Numbered from the stretch's first letter, positions 1 to 11,305 are shown. The stretch is 64,000 nt of DNA from Bemisia tabaci (GCF_918797505.1 NC_092793.1:46736243-46800242); one strand, 5' to 3'. Numbers and translations: made by a program. Notes: generated from the sequence alone by a model not told the origin.

Positions 1-116
1 ACGTCCAAGTTCATCCAAGTAGAATTCGGATTTAGAAAAAACAGATCTTGATGCCATTGAAAATTAACCTACATGGATAACTTGATGGTTGGGACAAACT
101 GCAAAATACCATAATC

Positions 117-855
117 AGGGCCAGATTTACCTCTACTTGCCGCCCATGGGCCGCCTGTATTTTGCCGCCCCCTTCTCATTCGTTTTGAAACATCAATAAA
201 AACCATCAAGTGAACGTGCCAGCGGAGGTGGGGTGCATAAGACGCGTTTATTCGTGTTGGAAACATTTTTTGGGAAAGCCCTGTCAACACTACTAGCAAA
301 AATTCACCGAACTTTGCGCGAACGTTTGACGCAATGCGTGAAGTATTCACGCAGTCTTGTAGGCGCTATGCGTTTCACGCTGACCGCACTGTGTTTGGCG
401 CAATGCGTGAAGTATTCATGCCTTCTTGTAGGCGCTACCCGTTTCACGCTGACCGCAGTGACCGCACTGTATTTGATGCAATGCGTGAAGTATTCGTGCA
501 GTTTTGTAGGCGCTAATATGTGTTACATGCCGACCGCCGCGCCGAGGGCTTCTCCTTTTCATCTCAAGTCCTCGCCATCAGTTCTCTCTCACAATCAGTC
601 GCGCCGTTCCCGGCCAAATTGCGTGTTTGGTCTCTCTCTTAACTCGACTAATTAAAGGTGCTGTCTCTTGTATAACCGGAAGACGACAAAATTAGAAATT
701 ACTATACTCTCAGGAAATGAGAGATTTTGTTTGTAATTTTTTTCTAAATCCGATTTTTTTACACCTACATTTAAAAAAAATTGCAAAATTTGCCGCCTCC
801 TAGATTTGCCGCCATGGGCCGCGGCCCATGTGGCCACCCCCTTAATCCGGCCCTA
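117..855. mobile_element. 739-bp non-autonomous element, 9-bp target duplication
   Basis: The left end starts AGGGCCAGATTTACC and the right end, reverse complemented, reads TAGGGCCGGATTAAG, so short imperfect terminal inverted repeats are visible. The identical 9-mer ACCATAATC lies just outside both ends (108-116 and 856-864) and reads as a target-site duplication. Both ends carry GCCGCCATGGGCCG-type words. No long open frame is present, so it cannot encode a transposase; the 8-9 bp duplication suggests a hAT-type mobiliser, which is inference. A second, truncated copy lies at 5727-6150. Confidence 0.75.
329..540. repeat. three-unit tandem repeat inside the 117-855 element
   Basis: Three units of about 65-77 bp each begin with GCAATGCGTGAAGTATTC, followed by TTGTAGGCGCTA and usually TTTCACGCTGACCGC. 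They start near 331, 401 and 478. The middle unit has a small internal duplication of GTGACCGCACTG type. One further unit appears in the second copy of the element around 6066-6140. Open frames here are by-products of the repeat. Confidence 0.8.
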
Positions 856-1446
856 ACCATAATCAAAATAGGAGAAACATTTTCAAGTCCTCAGTATCGA
901 ATCTATAGAAATATTTAAAATAGATCGATCCGATCCGTTCAACAGATACATCAATGTTTGATGACGACAGACGTACGATTATATTCTCACATGCTTCTAT
1001 ATTTTTTTGAAGTATAGAAAGAACTCCAAAAAAAAAAAAAAAAAAAAAAAAATATTATGATTAGTAATGCAGGAAAAACAGCAATAAATGGAGGGGTTTT
1101 ATTGATATGATATTTGAGAGGGAAGACGAAGGAACCAAAATCGGCAACAAAGCAGTTTCTATAATAGCTTGTTCCTGCTTCAGCAAGGAGGCCGGTTTGC
1201 AAAGAGCAAATAAAGGAAAAAGCCTTCATGAGTCCCGAAGCGCTTGGCTGAGAGAGGCATCGGGAGCTTCGTCGAAATTAAAGCTGCTTAAGGCCTCTAT
1301 TGTATGTGCCACTTTCGGATGCAATGCGATGCCCTCATCGGTACTTTTAATGGGCCTTTTTATGGCCATTCTCGGCTGAACTTGACCACCTACTCAGCAT
1401 TGCCATTTTGAAATGATTGGATTTTAAACAGGGGTGAAAATATTCC
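856..1446. other. intergenic, no gene seen
   Basis: AT-rich sequence with an A-run at about 1028-1050. Short open frames on both strands show no splice context or recognisable domain. Nothing else is supported. Confidence 0.5.
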
Positions 1447-1849
1447 GCACTGAAAAAAAAATCTCGGTGTATTTACTAAGGAAAGGGTAAAATTACCGAT
1501 AATTCAGGGTTTTATTTGATCCCAGTTTTTTCTTGGTAAAATTACCATTTATGGAATTGGTAATTTTACCGAGAAATCTTGGTAAAATTATTGAACTTTC
1601 TCGATAATTTTACGGGACCTTGGTAAAAACGCCAATATTTTTTTATCGACTGTGGTAGAATTACCGAGATAAAATGACAAAGTTACCAGGAATTGATTAC
1701 CAATAAAGTTGTATTCTTACCTGAAAAAAACAGTAAAAATACCGGTTTTTAGGTAAGCTTACCAGTCTGTCTTGGTAAAATTACCAGTAATTGGTAATAA
1801 AGGTACCAACGGACCGTGGTAATAACGCCGAGAATTTTTTTTTCAGTGC
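1447..1849. mobile_element. MITE with GCACTGAAAAAAAAA inverted ends
   Basis: The left end GCACTGAAAAAAAAATCTCG is mirrored by the right end (reverse complement GCACTGAAAAAAAAATTCTC). The interior is filled with copies of the near-palindrome GGTAAAATTACC and relatives in both orientations. There is no coding capacity. A target duplication is not clear. Confidence 0.75.
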
Positions 1850-2272
1850 GAATTTGGTGATTCTTTTATTCGTGTGGCAAAGCCGACTTAAGAGCATCCG
1901 CTTGGCGACATAAATTAGTAGAGTCACGCAAAGGACATCAGTGTCTAGCAAAGTTTGCAATGTAGTAACTATCCCAGCTTGCGTAGTTATCAGTCGAGAA
2001 ACGCGAAATTTTCTCGCTAAAATCGAACTAGAGTGGATTACACGCGATTTTTCTCTCACTCCATAATCAGACCGCTGAGGAAGAAAATGAACACTTCTGG
2101 AAAATTGCTTTTTCTGTGTCAAAATATATTGATGGAAAAGTTTGGAATCAATAGTGCACAACCTTTGAAAACGTTGCTATCTAAAAAATTTTAATTTGGA
2201 GAAAAGAGGAAAATAAAGGCTGGAGAAGGAAATTTACGTTTCCTAAAAATAAAAACATGGATAAGAACAGCC
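1850..2272. other. intergenic, no gene seen
   Basis: A 126-codon open frame reads on the minus strand across 1781-2161, but it begins outside the preceding MITE and ends within it, and has no recognisable domain. I treat it as chance. Confidence 0.4.
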
Positions 2273-2606
2273 GCTGTCAAAACGGTCTCATAGGGGCCCA
2301 TGAGATTCCATTGAGTCCCCATAGACATGTTACGGGGACCCATGAAGATTACACCCATGGGGACTTCATGGGGGCCTATGGGGATCCATTATCCCTAGGA
2401 GATGAATGAAGAGACCAATAGGAACCCATGGGGCGGCGAAAAAGCCGTAAGAGAGCTCTCTAGGTTCCCAGATCCGCTATATCCCAGATCAGCGTCCGCG
2501 TTCTACCCTCAGGCTCTCTCAGGGTTCCCATGGGTACCTGGACCAATCCCTAATGGGTTCCCATGGTAACCCGTGTAATATCCCAATGGAACCGTTTTCA
2601 CAGGGT
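2273..2606. mobile_element. MITE with CTGTCAAAACGGT ends and CCATGG-rich interior
   Basis: The left end GCTGTCAAAACGGTCTCAT matches the reverse complement of the right end (CCTGTGAAAACGGTTCCAT). The body carries many words of the CCCATGGG, GGGGCCCATG and GGTTCCCATGG type, giving it a GC content unlike its flanks. It ends 20 bp from the stop codon of the minus-strand exon at 2626-3297 and so would lie in that gene's 3' region. Confidence 0.7.
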
Positions 2607-2625
2607 CTAAGTTCGATCAGTAAAG

Positions 2626-3297
2626 TTAATCCTCGGGGGCTGGATACTGAGCCCAGTCGCATAACAGATGCCGCGTAGGGCTATTACTCTTCGCTTTCCT
2701 GCTTCTGCCGAAACCCAAGATGCCCGAAATACCAGAACCCGATCGTGAGGTGGAGCGTCCGCGATCATCCCTGGAAGAAGTGCTGCGGCCGGAGGGACTT
2801 TGAGATCGCCTCCTCCGGGAGCCCTGGCTCTGCGACTGGGAGGAAGTCCCTTCCGCGCCCTTTTGAGGGCGCACGATTTGAGGGCGAGCCCTCGGCGTGT
2901 CCGCCACGGTGTACGTCGCGCCGTACTTCCTAGTTCGGCTGCGATACCAATCGAAATCGTCTCTAACGCAGCTGGCCAGAGTCTTGACCTCTGGTCCAAA
3001 AGCAACCAACCATCCAGAAACCGGGACCTTCACCGTGCAGTGGTATTTACTGTACGCATCGAATCCGTGTTTGACGCAGCCGTCATACTTAGCGTTCAGG
3101 CATTTGGACTGCGTCCCAGCGAAGGATTGTCCTCCGAAGTATATATCGGACTTCAAGTATAGATCCACCAGAGATTCGCATCGGCCGATTCTCGCTCGCC
3201 GGTCGGCGATGTGCGCTCGGTCGTCGAGATCGCGACATGGATCGTTGTGGTTCAGATGGAGGAGATCCTCCTGGCTTAGCTCATCCTTCCGCGCCGG
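2626..3297 (-). CDS. terminal exon of an unrecognised Arg/Ser-tailed protein (partial)
   Basis: On the minus strand a pyrimidine-rich tract ending TTTCAATTTCCAG precedes an exon that is open in phase 0 from 3297 to a stop at 2626, giving 223 residues. The first ~140 residues look globular, with about six cysteines and aromatic-rich stretches (for example VDLYLKSDIYFGG and VPVSGWLVAFG). Residues ~150-205 are an Arg/Ser/Gln-rich low-complexity tail. The last residues are DWAQYPAPED. The exon is GC-rich compared with its AT-rich surroundings. I recognise no family. The upstream exons are not established: two MITEs (3344-3855) sit in the presumed intron, and the next candidate exon (4679-4893) has an incompatible splice phase without another exon between. 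It could also be a remnant of a mobile or viral element. Confidence 0.5.
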   Translation of the reverse strand, partial: PARKDELSQEDLLHLNHNDPCRDLDDRAHIADRRARIGRCESLVDLYLKSDIYFGGQSFAGTQSKCLNAKYDGCVKHGFDAYSKYHCTVKVPVSGWLVAFGPEVKTLASCVRDDFDWYRSRTRKYGATYTVADTPRARPQIVRPQKGAEGTSSQSQSQGSRRRRSQSPSGRSTSSRDDRGRSTSRSGSGISGILGFGRSRKAKSNSPTRHLLCDWAQYPAPED

Positions 3298-3343
3298 CTG
3301 GAAATTGAAAAAAATTAGGTTGCAACGTTGAACGAAACAATAA

Positions 3344-3596
3344 AGCCGCTAACACACGTACACTCCAAATGTACATTCTGGCCTATTATGCATGCGCGGG
3401 CATCGAGAATGTTCCTCATTTTGTTCTCTTGAACAACTATAAGTTACAGGTATGAGTAAAAGATCGTCGCGGGTATCTTCTTCTTCTCGTCAAACTGTAC
3501 ATTCTTTTCCAAGAGAATGATGAGTGTACATTCGCGATGCCCGCGCATGCGCAGTAGGCCAGAATGTACATTCGGAGTGTACGTATGTTAGCGGCT
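3344..3596. mobile_element. Harbinger/Tourist-like MITE with TAA duplication
   Basis: The two ends are inverted repeats of about 65 bp beginning AGCCGCTAACAYACGTACAC, with GTACATTCTGGCCTA and GCATGCGCGGGCATCG inside both. TAA flanks both sides (3341-3343 and 3597-3599). A 3-bp TWA-type duplication is the hallmark of the PIF/Harbinger superfamily. At 253 bp it has no coding capacity. It lies in the likely intron upstream of the 2626-3297 exon. Confidence 0.85.
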
Positions 3597-3599
3597 TAA

Positions 3600-3855
3600 T
3601 TGGATCGCGTTTAACAGAAAGGAACCAAGCCACATCAGCTGTTGCCAAATTTAACTGAGGAATTTAATTTTTGCGAGAGAACGTTTATGCGGATTTCTTT
3701 GAAATGTTTCAGGAATTTGCTTCGTACTGTGGAGAAAATTCACTGAAATTTGCACAAAAATCCACACGACCGTTTTCATGTCAAAAATTAAATTGCCCAA
3801 TTATATTTGGCAATAGCTGATGTGGCTTGGTTCCTTTCTGTTTAACGCGGTCCAA
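3600..3855. mobile_element. MITE with TTGGACCGCGTTAAACAG inverted ends
   Basis: Inverted ends of about 50 bp share AACAGAAAGGAACCAAGCC and ACATCAGCTRTTGCCAA in opposite orientation. The interior is AT-rich. It abuts the duplication of the previous MITE directly. No certain target duplication is visible. Confidence 0.8.
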
Positions 3856-4678
3856 CTGGACGGCAACGGAATTTTGTGAAAATGAATAAAGTCGAGGAGA
3901 ATTATGTGCACTGGAATTGAGCACTACAAATTATTTTGATTTAATTCATTCTATGTAGTTTTGTTTAGAGTACGTACCTTCGGCACATTAGGATTTTAAA
4001 AATAGCGTAGAAAATCAAAAGGGTATTCAAGTGTCATCTGGGTTCAATTTTGCAATACACAATCACCGTGTCTGGTCTGAAACAGTCGATGTGTCAATAG
4101 CTTTCCTCTGTATATAATAAATTTTGTTGATCAGTTAGAAATCGTGGTTTCTTACTGCAAAATGTAGTTTAAGTAGTCTATTCAAGAGACGGGAGAAGTT
4201 TTGATCATCTTTGCTGGACGTGACGAGAACTGAGCGTCACTACTCTGGCGTTGGGGCACAGCTCTATTTTCGCATGAGCCCCAGAAAGTATGAATTTATA
4301 TACAGAGGGACGTCAAAAAGAGACCGACGTAACAACTGACAAGGAGAAGAAGGGGAGGATGAAGGAATAGAAGAAGTAGAAAAAACGCCTAGATGAAATT
4401 TCAATTTTTTTTCCCCTTGGACGATGACAATGTATCCTCTACCCGCGAGGGAAGCGAGAAAATAAAAATATAAAAAAAGAGGCCCTGGCAGCTTGAATTC
4501 GTTGCAATATTAATGTGTTTTCCATTGATGATGGTGGCACCTTTTTTTTAACCAAATCGTAAAATTTCCTAAAAAGCGGGTGCAATCACCGGCACTCAAA
4601 CCAATACCAATAATCGGTTCTTAAAAAGCTCCTTATTTTGGCACACGAACGACCGAATCACTGACAGGATTAGCTTAC

Positions 4679-4893
4679 CTTCGTTTCAAAATCCAGTTGT
4701 CTACCCAACTCGAAAAAAATTGATCAGCTGAAAATGTTACCTCCTTTTCACACGGGTATCTTTGCCCATCGACTATCACATAATATATAATAACCCTCAA
4801 GTTTAAGTTATAGTTATAGTTATACTTAAGTTTACATTTTAAAGCGTAGTTTACTAATGAAGCGCTAACATTTTCCAGAACGTGCAAATCACG
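4679..4893 (-). CDS. possible internal exon, unrecognised protein
   Basis: On the minus strand a good acceptor (CACAATTCACTGTTCAG) is followed by an open frame of 71 codons plus 2 nt, ending at a strong donor (CGAAG then GTAAGC). The peptide includes VIVDGQRYPCEKEVTF and FFSSWVDNWILKR; the middle KYNYNYNLNL comes from a short TATAGT-type repeat. It could be an upstream exon of the 2626-3297 gene, but phases 2 and 0 do not join directly. I see no family match. Weak support. Confidence 0.25.
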
Positions 4894-5726
4894 CTGAACA
4901 GTGAATTGTGCAAATCAGGCTACTTTCGTATTGAACTTGCGTCTAGACATATAAAAAATCCTTTCTCTCGCAGATTTCAAGTCCCAATTAAACGCACACT
5001 GCACGAACAGAATAGGTGAAACGACAATGCACGGTTCATTAATCATGTAAATAAAAAATAGGTAAAAAAAAGAAAAACAATCGACTAATAGGAAATATGC
5101 GCAAACTAATGCACGGTTCTTTGACCTTCCTCACCCTTTTAGCATCATGACATAATGTAAATTGTGTGCAACAGACGATTTATCTTTAAACGAGTCAAAG
5201 TCGTGATTCGGTAAAATGGTTCGAATATGTTGACGGCGTGTCAAATCGTATATAGTCACGCGGCAAGCTGAGAACCAGATTCATGAGAAAAAGAAAAGTT
5301 ATCTCTTAAGAAAAAAATGTTAAATAGGTCAGAAATATTCGATTTTCTTTTAAAATTGAGAATAAAATAACTGAGTTAATTGTATGCATATATCTTGTCT
5401 CCGAGCTGTAGCCGAGTAGATCTTAAACTATCAGACCGTGCAAATCCCCTATTTCATTATGTGTTGCATCCAAAATTCATAAGTTCTACCGTGGCCTTCC
5501 TCACGAAAGAGCTTTTTTCTCGCTGGTGAGGCTGACGAGAAAAACCTTTAGTTTTCAATACGTTGTCAATGGGTCTGCACATATTTTTTTTGTCTTGCCG
5601 ACACATATATCGTAAACATGTCATCTCTGACAGATAAATATAAAGTATGAATGAGACATGTAAAAAAATGTGAAAATACAGACGAGGGGCCCTTAGGGTG
5701 GAACATTAAATGTTCAGTGCAGCGAG
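4894..5726. other. AT-rich intergenic, no gene seen
   Basis: No open frame with splice support. A short stretch at about 5402-5455 resembles a tRNA A-box (TAGCCGAGTAGATC) followed by a poor B-box-like CGTGCAAATCC, which could be a decayed tRNA-derived SINE; this is too weak to call. Confidence 0.4.
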
Positions 5727-6150
5727 CAGGGCTGGATTTACCTACTTGCCGCCCATGGGCCGCCTTTATTTTGCCGCCCCTTGCTCATTCATTCTGAAAA
5801 TTCAATAAAAACCATCAAATGAACGTACCGGAGGGGGTGGGGTGCATAAGACGCGTTTACTCGTGTTAGACACATTGTATGCGAAAGCTCCTTCAACACT
5901 ACTAGCAAAAGTTCATGGAATTTTGCGCGAAAGTTAAGTTCCGTAAACCTAATTCTGAGTAGACAAGGCCTTCCATTTATTAGTATTGAACGAAAAAATT
6001 ATGAAAGAACAAACAAATGTAGTTTAATAATTTTAGCTTCCGCCGCCGCGCCGCGCTGACCGCAATGCGTGAAGTATTTCTACAGTCTTGTAGGCGCTAT
6101 GCGTTTCACACCGACCGCTGCAGCTGACCGCACTGTGTCTGGGTGGGATT
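5727..6150. mobile_element. truncated second copy of the 117-855 element
   Basis: The sequence CAGGGCTGGATTTACC starts a stretch that closely follows the left half of the 117-855 element (GCCGCCCATGGGCCGCC, GGTGGGGTGCATAAGACGCG) and includes one unit of its tandem repeat. The right terminus is missing or diverged. Confidence 0.7.
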
Positions 6151-7019
6151 TAGAGGGGTTGGGCTAATCATTATCAAAAATACTCCCTAAAACAATAAGT
6201 TTTCCAGATTTTTCGAAATTTATCTGCCCTCAGTAAAAAAAAGTTTTACTTTGGACCCTTCCCGAATGAAACATTTTTTACTACGACACCACTACATTCC
6301 GAAGTTTTTTTCTGCAATAGATGGATTTCCCATTCAATCACAGGGAGCAGAACATATAATCTTAAATCATCAACGAAATAATTAAACTAATAAACTTATA
6401 CACTTAATTTCTCAAAAAAAAGACGGAGAATTCTACAATTTCACTTCTTTCGGACACTTTGTATTATCTAACATTACTTTCTTCTATAATACCATTGTAA
6501 ATCTAATTTAATTTGATTTTTTTATTTAAATACAAGACATATAATTGTAATTCTTGTCGTCGTTACAGAATTCTTAAATAAAATTGGTTTAAATAAATAG
6601 CTCGACATCTGTTATACTGATTGTAGGTATAGGTTTGCCCTAAGACAAATTTTTGTACAAAAATTTGTCTAATTTTTTTTTTTTTAAAAAAATGCCACTC
6701 GACTGTTTTACCTTTTCCACATTTTCATCTATAATTAAAAATTACTGAAGAAATCTGTGGACTCTTCCACAGGACTAAATTTCAACACTCACGAGCATCA
6801 ATAATACGAAGTTTTCTTTCGGTTCGCTTATCGTAATCTAATGGCTAATTTCGTAGGGTTTCTACTTACAATAGTTTTTAAGTTTGCACGTTCACCTCAA
6901 ATACTACGTCTTCCTTTAACACGAACAAATAAAAAAATTGTGGGCAAAAGAAAAAAAAATTCTGTCACAGGGACTGACTTGGTTCATATTGAACACCAAA
7001 AATTTTCGGTCCAGGTACC
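6151..7019. other. AT-rich intergenic, no gene seen
   Basis: No supported coding signal. A 66-codon frame at 6841-7041 (+) has no domain or splice context. Confidence 0.4.
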
Positions 7020-7546
7020 TCACCGAAGTTCTCTATCATAGGAGTCGAGTTTCGGCAAGCATGACCAGAGTTCGACTTCCATGACCAAAAGCTTCGGTTT
7101 CCTGCACTGAAAACCTTCAATGTTCATATGAACCAAACCTTTTTTCTCCGTGTGACTAAATTGTAAAACAAAAATGCATTCATTTTCATAAAAAATTGAA
7201 TTATGGTTTACCATAGCTCGATTACAAGAGTTGCATAGTTCGCCTCCATCGCCGTTGATTGCACAGTTAAAAGTAAAAATCAGAGCCACAACCTTGATGA
7301 ACCGCAGGCGTCCTATGAAGCGCATTTTTCGGCCGCGATCTACAATGTTAAATACTCCTGAGAACTCATGAGTTGAGCCGTCCCACAACTCATTAATGAC
7401 TGAGATATGGACACGTCAAGAGTAAACTGCGAACTGAAGTCCACCGCACAAAATGCATAATTTTTGCAGTCCAGATCGTGCGTGTCGGAAAACGTTGCAG
7501 ATACATTGTTGAATTTTATCGAATGAACTTTATCGATAGTTAGCAT
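7020..7546 (-). pseudogene. possible frameshifted coding remnant, unrecognised
   Basis: Two overlapping minus-strand frames look protein-like. One begins with ATG at 7546 and includes NVSATFSDTHDLDCKNY and FCAVDFSSQFTLDVS. The other (7388-7020) includes VINELWDGSTHEFSGVFNIV and CAINGDGGELCNSCNRAM. They overlap near 7340-7390, so a single frameshift or a short intron would be needed to join them. No family recognised. The start lies in a 75-bp tandem duplication (7506-7645) that also duplicates the ATG. Low confidence. Confidence 0.2.
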
Positions 7547-7645
7547 TGTTTAAATAGGGATTTTTCGACCGGCGGATCGATTGTTGAATTTTATCGAATG
7601 AACTTTATCGATAATTAGCATTGTTTGAATAGGGATTTTTCGACC
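7506..7645. repeat. 75-bp direct tandem duplication
   Basis: TTGTTGAATTTTATCGAATG starts at 7506 and again at 7581. Both copies run through AACTTTATCGAT, TTAGCATTGTTT and AATAGGGATTTTTCGACC with only a few differences, so this is a recent duplication. Confidence 0.85.
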
Positions 7646-9468
7646 AAGATCATTCGATAACGATTCAGCGAAGTTCCGCCGAGTGAGACGCACAAGCGTG
7701 ACGCATTTCGATGGATGAGTTCCAAGAAAACGTGTGCATCAGATTTTGAATACCGAAACTTCAAAACTGTCAAGTTCTATCAAGGGTTGTCAAGGTTGAG
7801 CATAGAGTTACTCGCTGTAAAAGAACCTAAGTGCATTCGCCTCATAGAATTTATATCAGGGAGCATCCTCAAATTCTTCACCTTTTTTTCATGATAGGCG
7901 TTACTTCTTTTCAGCCCACTAGATTCCCATTAAATTGAGATGGAACGGTTACACAATCTCAGCGACACTTGATGAAGCTTACGAGGTTTTGCATCTCCGT
8001 TCTTCATTCGCTAGATTCATTTACAACTGTAGTGTTTTTATTTTTTTACCACGGTCGCTGATGAGGATTTGTACGTGCAACCATCGACCTTTCTGTCTGT
8101 CTGTCTGTCTGAGCTGGAATTCCAAAAAAAAAAACATTTTCCGAACTGAAAAAATTTCTCCGAAACGTCACGCGCGATCACGGCTGGAAAAATATGAAAC
8201 GAATGATACGAAAGAGGTATTGAAATTATCTCATGAAAATAAACATACCATAGCTGTCAACCTGCCTGCTTACTGAACCAGAGATAGATAGCGAAATCTC
8301 ACGATGCCTTTACGAGATTTCACAGAAATTAAAATGTCATCCCGTTTTCTTGAAACGCAATCATTCATTACATGTAATTTGATTTCTTTTTAAACCACAC
8401 CATCATTCAATTGAGGCATGTATAAGAACAGCTTGTTTCATTACTTTCCATGAGATTTTGAAATTATTCACTAAAATGCTGAGATCTAAATCTAAATTTC
8501 TAAAATCCATTCCTGAGCGCGCAATCTACGTGGTTTATATCACGCATTTTCAAGTTTCCTGCGTCCGCGGGCAGTTTTTCTCAGTCGCTGTCGACCATGT
8601 TTGCACAGGCAAATGAGTAAAAAACTAATTTGAGTAAACGAACAGGTTTCACCAATTTTTTCTATTGTATAATTTCAGTAGTTTTCGAGCGTTTTTTTCC
8701 TTTACCTTTCTTTATTTTGCAAAAACAAAAGCTTTGATCCGATTGAAATCTTGCGCAAGGAGAGTTTACAACTGTTCGCAATAGTGTTTGTTTGTTTGTT
8801 TAGGTTAGGTCTCTCTTCGGGCAAACCAGGCAAACCTGACTGCCGGCCACCAAGAAGAACTGGTCGTATACCTACGCGGTACATTTGAAAAAGCGTGTTA
8901 CAAACTGCGCAAATTGTGCGCTCAGGAGTGAACTTCAGACTCTTTCGATGATTTTCAAGCGAAATTACTACTAGCAAGTGTATTCAGTTGGCTGCATCTC
9001 TTGCGTGCAACAGACCCATATTTATATCAAAAGGAACTTTATCCATTCTGACAAGATCTCTGAAATACATCAGAATACATGCATGCCGGGGCTCATGTCA
9101 CAATAAAGATAGTTTGTTTTGATTTAAATACATCTATTTGCACTGGTTGCTCCGCGTAAAACACGGATGGGACCAATCTGGAAGAAATCGCAGTATGCTT
9201 TGTACAACGATGGATGACGTCATACCCCCTGATTCCAATGGGCGATACCACCGATAATACTGGACGTAGACATTTGGCGTTTGGACAGATCTCATTAGTT
9301 GTTGCTTGTCTATAAGCTGAAACTATCTAAACATAATTCTGTGACTGGCGCGACTAACACGGTATACATTTTCAGCGTTATAACTTTTTCAAGAACTTAG
9401 GATTCTAAGGTCAAAAATAGCTAAGCACTGAAGGAGTTCCCTATAAGCTCCGCTATCCTGCACGTTTA
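7646..9468. other. intergenic, no gene seen
   Basis: Contains a short (TCTG)n run at about 8092-8111. Open frames at 7935-8276 (+) and 8702-8977 (-) have no recognisable domain, and neither is flanked by convincing splice sites. Confidence 0.4.
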
Positions 9469-9681
9469 CAGAGTGTTCCAAAAGTCCTACACCGCCAGCA
9501 CCGATCACCACATTTGTAACAACAAATTGAGTCAGAGACCCGAACTTTAGTGAGCGCTCCCAAGTGAGAGGAAACAACTTGTATGCTCCCCCCCCTCCAA
9601 AAAAAATTCAATGGATCACCCTGTAAATGGACAAGAACTCGAAGCGCTTTTAAGTTAATGCACGACTTTTGGATCACCGTG
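9469..9681. mobile_element. Tc1/mariner-like MITE with TA duplication
   Basis: The left end CAGAGTGTTCCAAAAGTC is matched by the right end (reverse complement CACGGTGATCCAAAAGTC). TA lies outside both ends. At 213 bp, with a TA target site, it fits a Tc1/mariner-type MITE. Open frames inside are incidental. Confidence 0.75.
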
Positions 9682-9689
9682 TATTTTCA

Positions 9690-10330
9690 GAATTTTATGA
9701 AATTCTACATCTGTGTCCCCGAACTGCTCATTGACCTGGTTCCGGAGCGCGATGAGGGGGCTCTTCGTTCCATTTCTTATTCTCGCGGCGTGGCCTACCG
9801 TTTTGTGACGGCTGATAAATTGTGGGAGATAGGCCGAAAACGCCGCACCGTCCAGCGCGGCGACGCAATTAGTGGTCGCTCGAGTTAGGGCCAGCGACAA
9901 AAGTAAACGCCGCGTCGCGTCGGCCGCGTAGATTGATGGACGCGGACGTGACAGAATCCGTGGCCGAAAGTTCGACTCGGTTCCCGCAGGAGCTCGTGGT
10001 TTGGGTGGCCAGGTGGTTCACGCAGGATGCTCCGGTTCTGACACACAAACGTTGACATTCCGATGCGACACCTCCCACGATACAATTCTTCCTAACGCCG
10101 CCGAGCCGCGGTCATGTCCGCACCTTGCCAAATCTCAACGTCCATAAAAACAAACACCTCCGTCCTGAGCAGCAATTGAGGAGCTTTCCGCAAAAAGGGC
10201 GCATAGCAAAACGTGAGCGAAACGAAAGAAAATGCATCTTAAGTTTCCATCATTACTTTCCGGTCACGTATGATAACATACATCGCAGCTTGGACTCCCG
10301 ATTTTGAACGTAAGTCACAGTCAGTGGCCA
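9690..10330. other. GC-rich stretch of unknown nature
   Basis: Several overlapping open frames on both strands in 9700-10300 reflect locally high GC (CGCGTCGGCCGCG and similar). None has a recognisable domain or a clear splice context. It could be decayed coding DNA or a CpG-rich regulatory region. Confidence 0.3.
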
Positions 10331-10851
10331 TAGAATAATGATAGAAACTTCGAGTGCCATTTTCTCAAACGCCATTTTTTGCTATGTGCCCTTTTTCCGG
10401 AAAGCTCCTCAATTCTCAACCGGTGCGCTCTTCGTGCTGATAGGTGGTGGTCCGTTGCAGAGGCTTACCATGTTTTTTTCGTTCTTTTTTTTCTTTTCCC
10501 CTTTCTTTTTTTTCTTCTTGCTTTCATACAAACATGCCTCTTTTCTCGGGGAAGAAATGATCTATAGCCAAAAAAGCTTGAAGACCGCTGCATTAAAGAA
10601 AAACAATCTAGAGGTAACTCCCCTCTCCTTCGCCTTCAATTTCATCATGTAGGCAACAGACGCACCAGAAAGCGCAAATGGGCCGGTAGCAAACTTCAGC
10701 TATAGAGCAAGAAGAAGAAACGTATCCTAAAGTTCATGGCTCAAAAATCACGATGAGCGCATCGGGAGAGTCTGAAATGCACTCCTGACTTCACAATCTG
10801 CGTTAAGAATATGAGTTCTTTAAGCCTCTAGCTTCATAAATAATACTACGG

Positions 10852-11249
10852 CCAGGCCCGCCACAAGGGGGGGGGGGGGGTATACTGGGTCCCTGGTACC
10901 GCGGCCCGGGCCCCGGAGGGGGCCCGTGTTACCCGTGAAAAACCACTACGAATTCATATGCAACCCTTGTTTCGTAAGAGAACTGAAAAATTTACCCTAA
11001 AAATTTCGCAAAAGGTGAATAGATTCAGAAACACGCTGGGGCACTGTAGAATTCTTCTTAAATTTTCAAAGAAGTATACTTCTTGGGAAATGTCTATCTA
11101 TTTTCAAGATTTTCAGTACAGAGGGATATTTTTAGTAACTGAACTGAATTTTTAGAACTGAAAAAAGTATCATATACCCCCCCCCCCCAAAAAAAAAAAA
11201 ATTCCAGATGTCTTGAATGCAACAATTCGCAAGTATTTTGTGCTGAAAC

Positions 11250-11305
<56 letters not shown>

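Noticed and set aside
233..655. 140-codon + strand frame
   Set aside because: It is the 70-bp tandem repeat read through; no domain, and it lies inside a transposable element.
5402..5455. tRNA-like A-box and possible SINE
   Set aside because: The B-box is poor and no cloverleaf or tail could be drawn.
8795..8812. TTAGGTTAGG-like word, insect telomere repeat
   Set aside because: Fewer than two complete units; no array.
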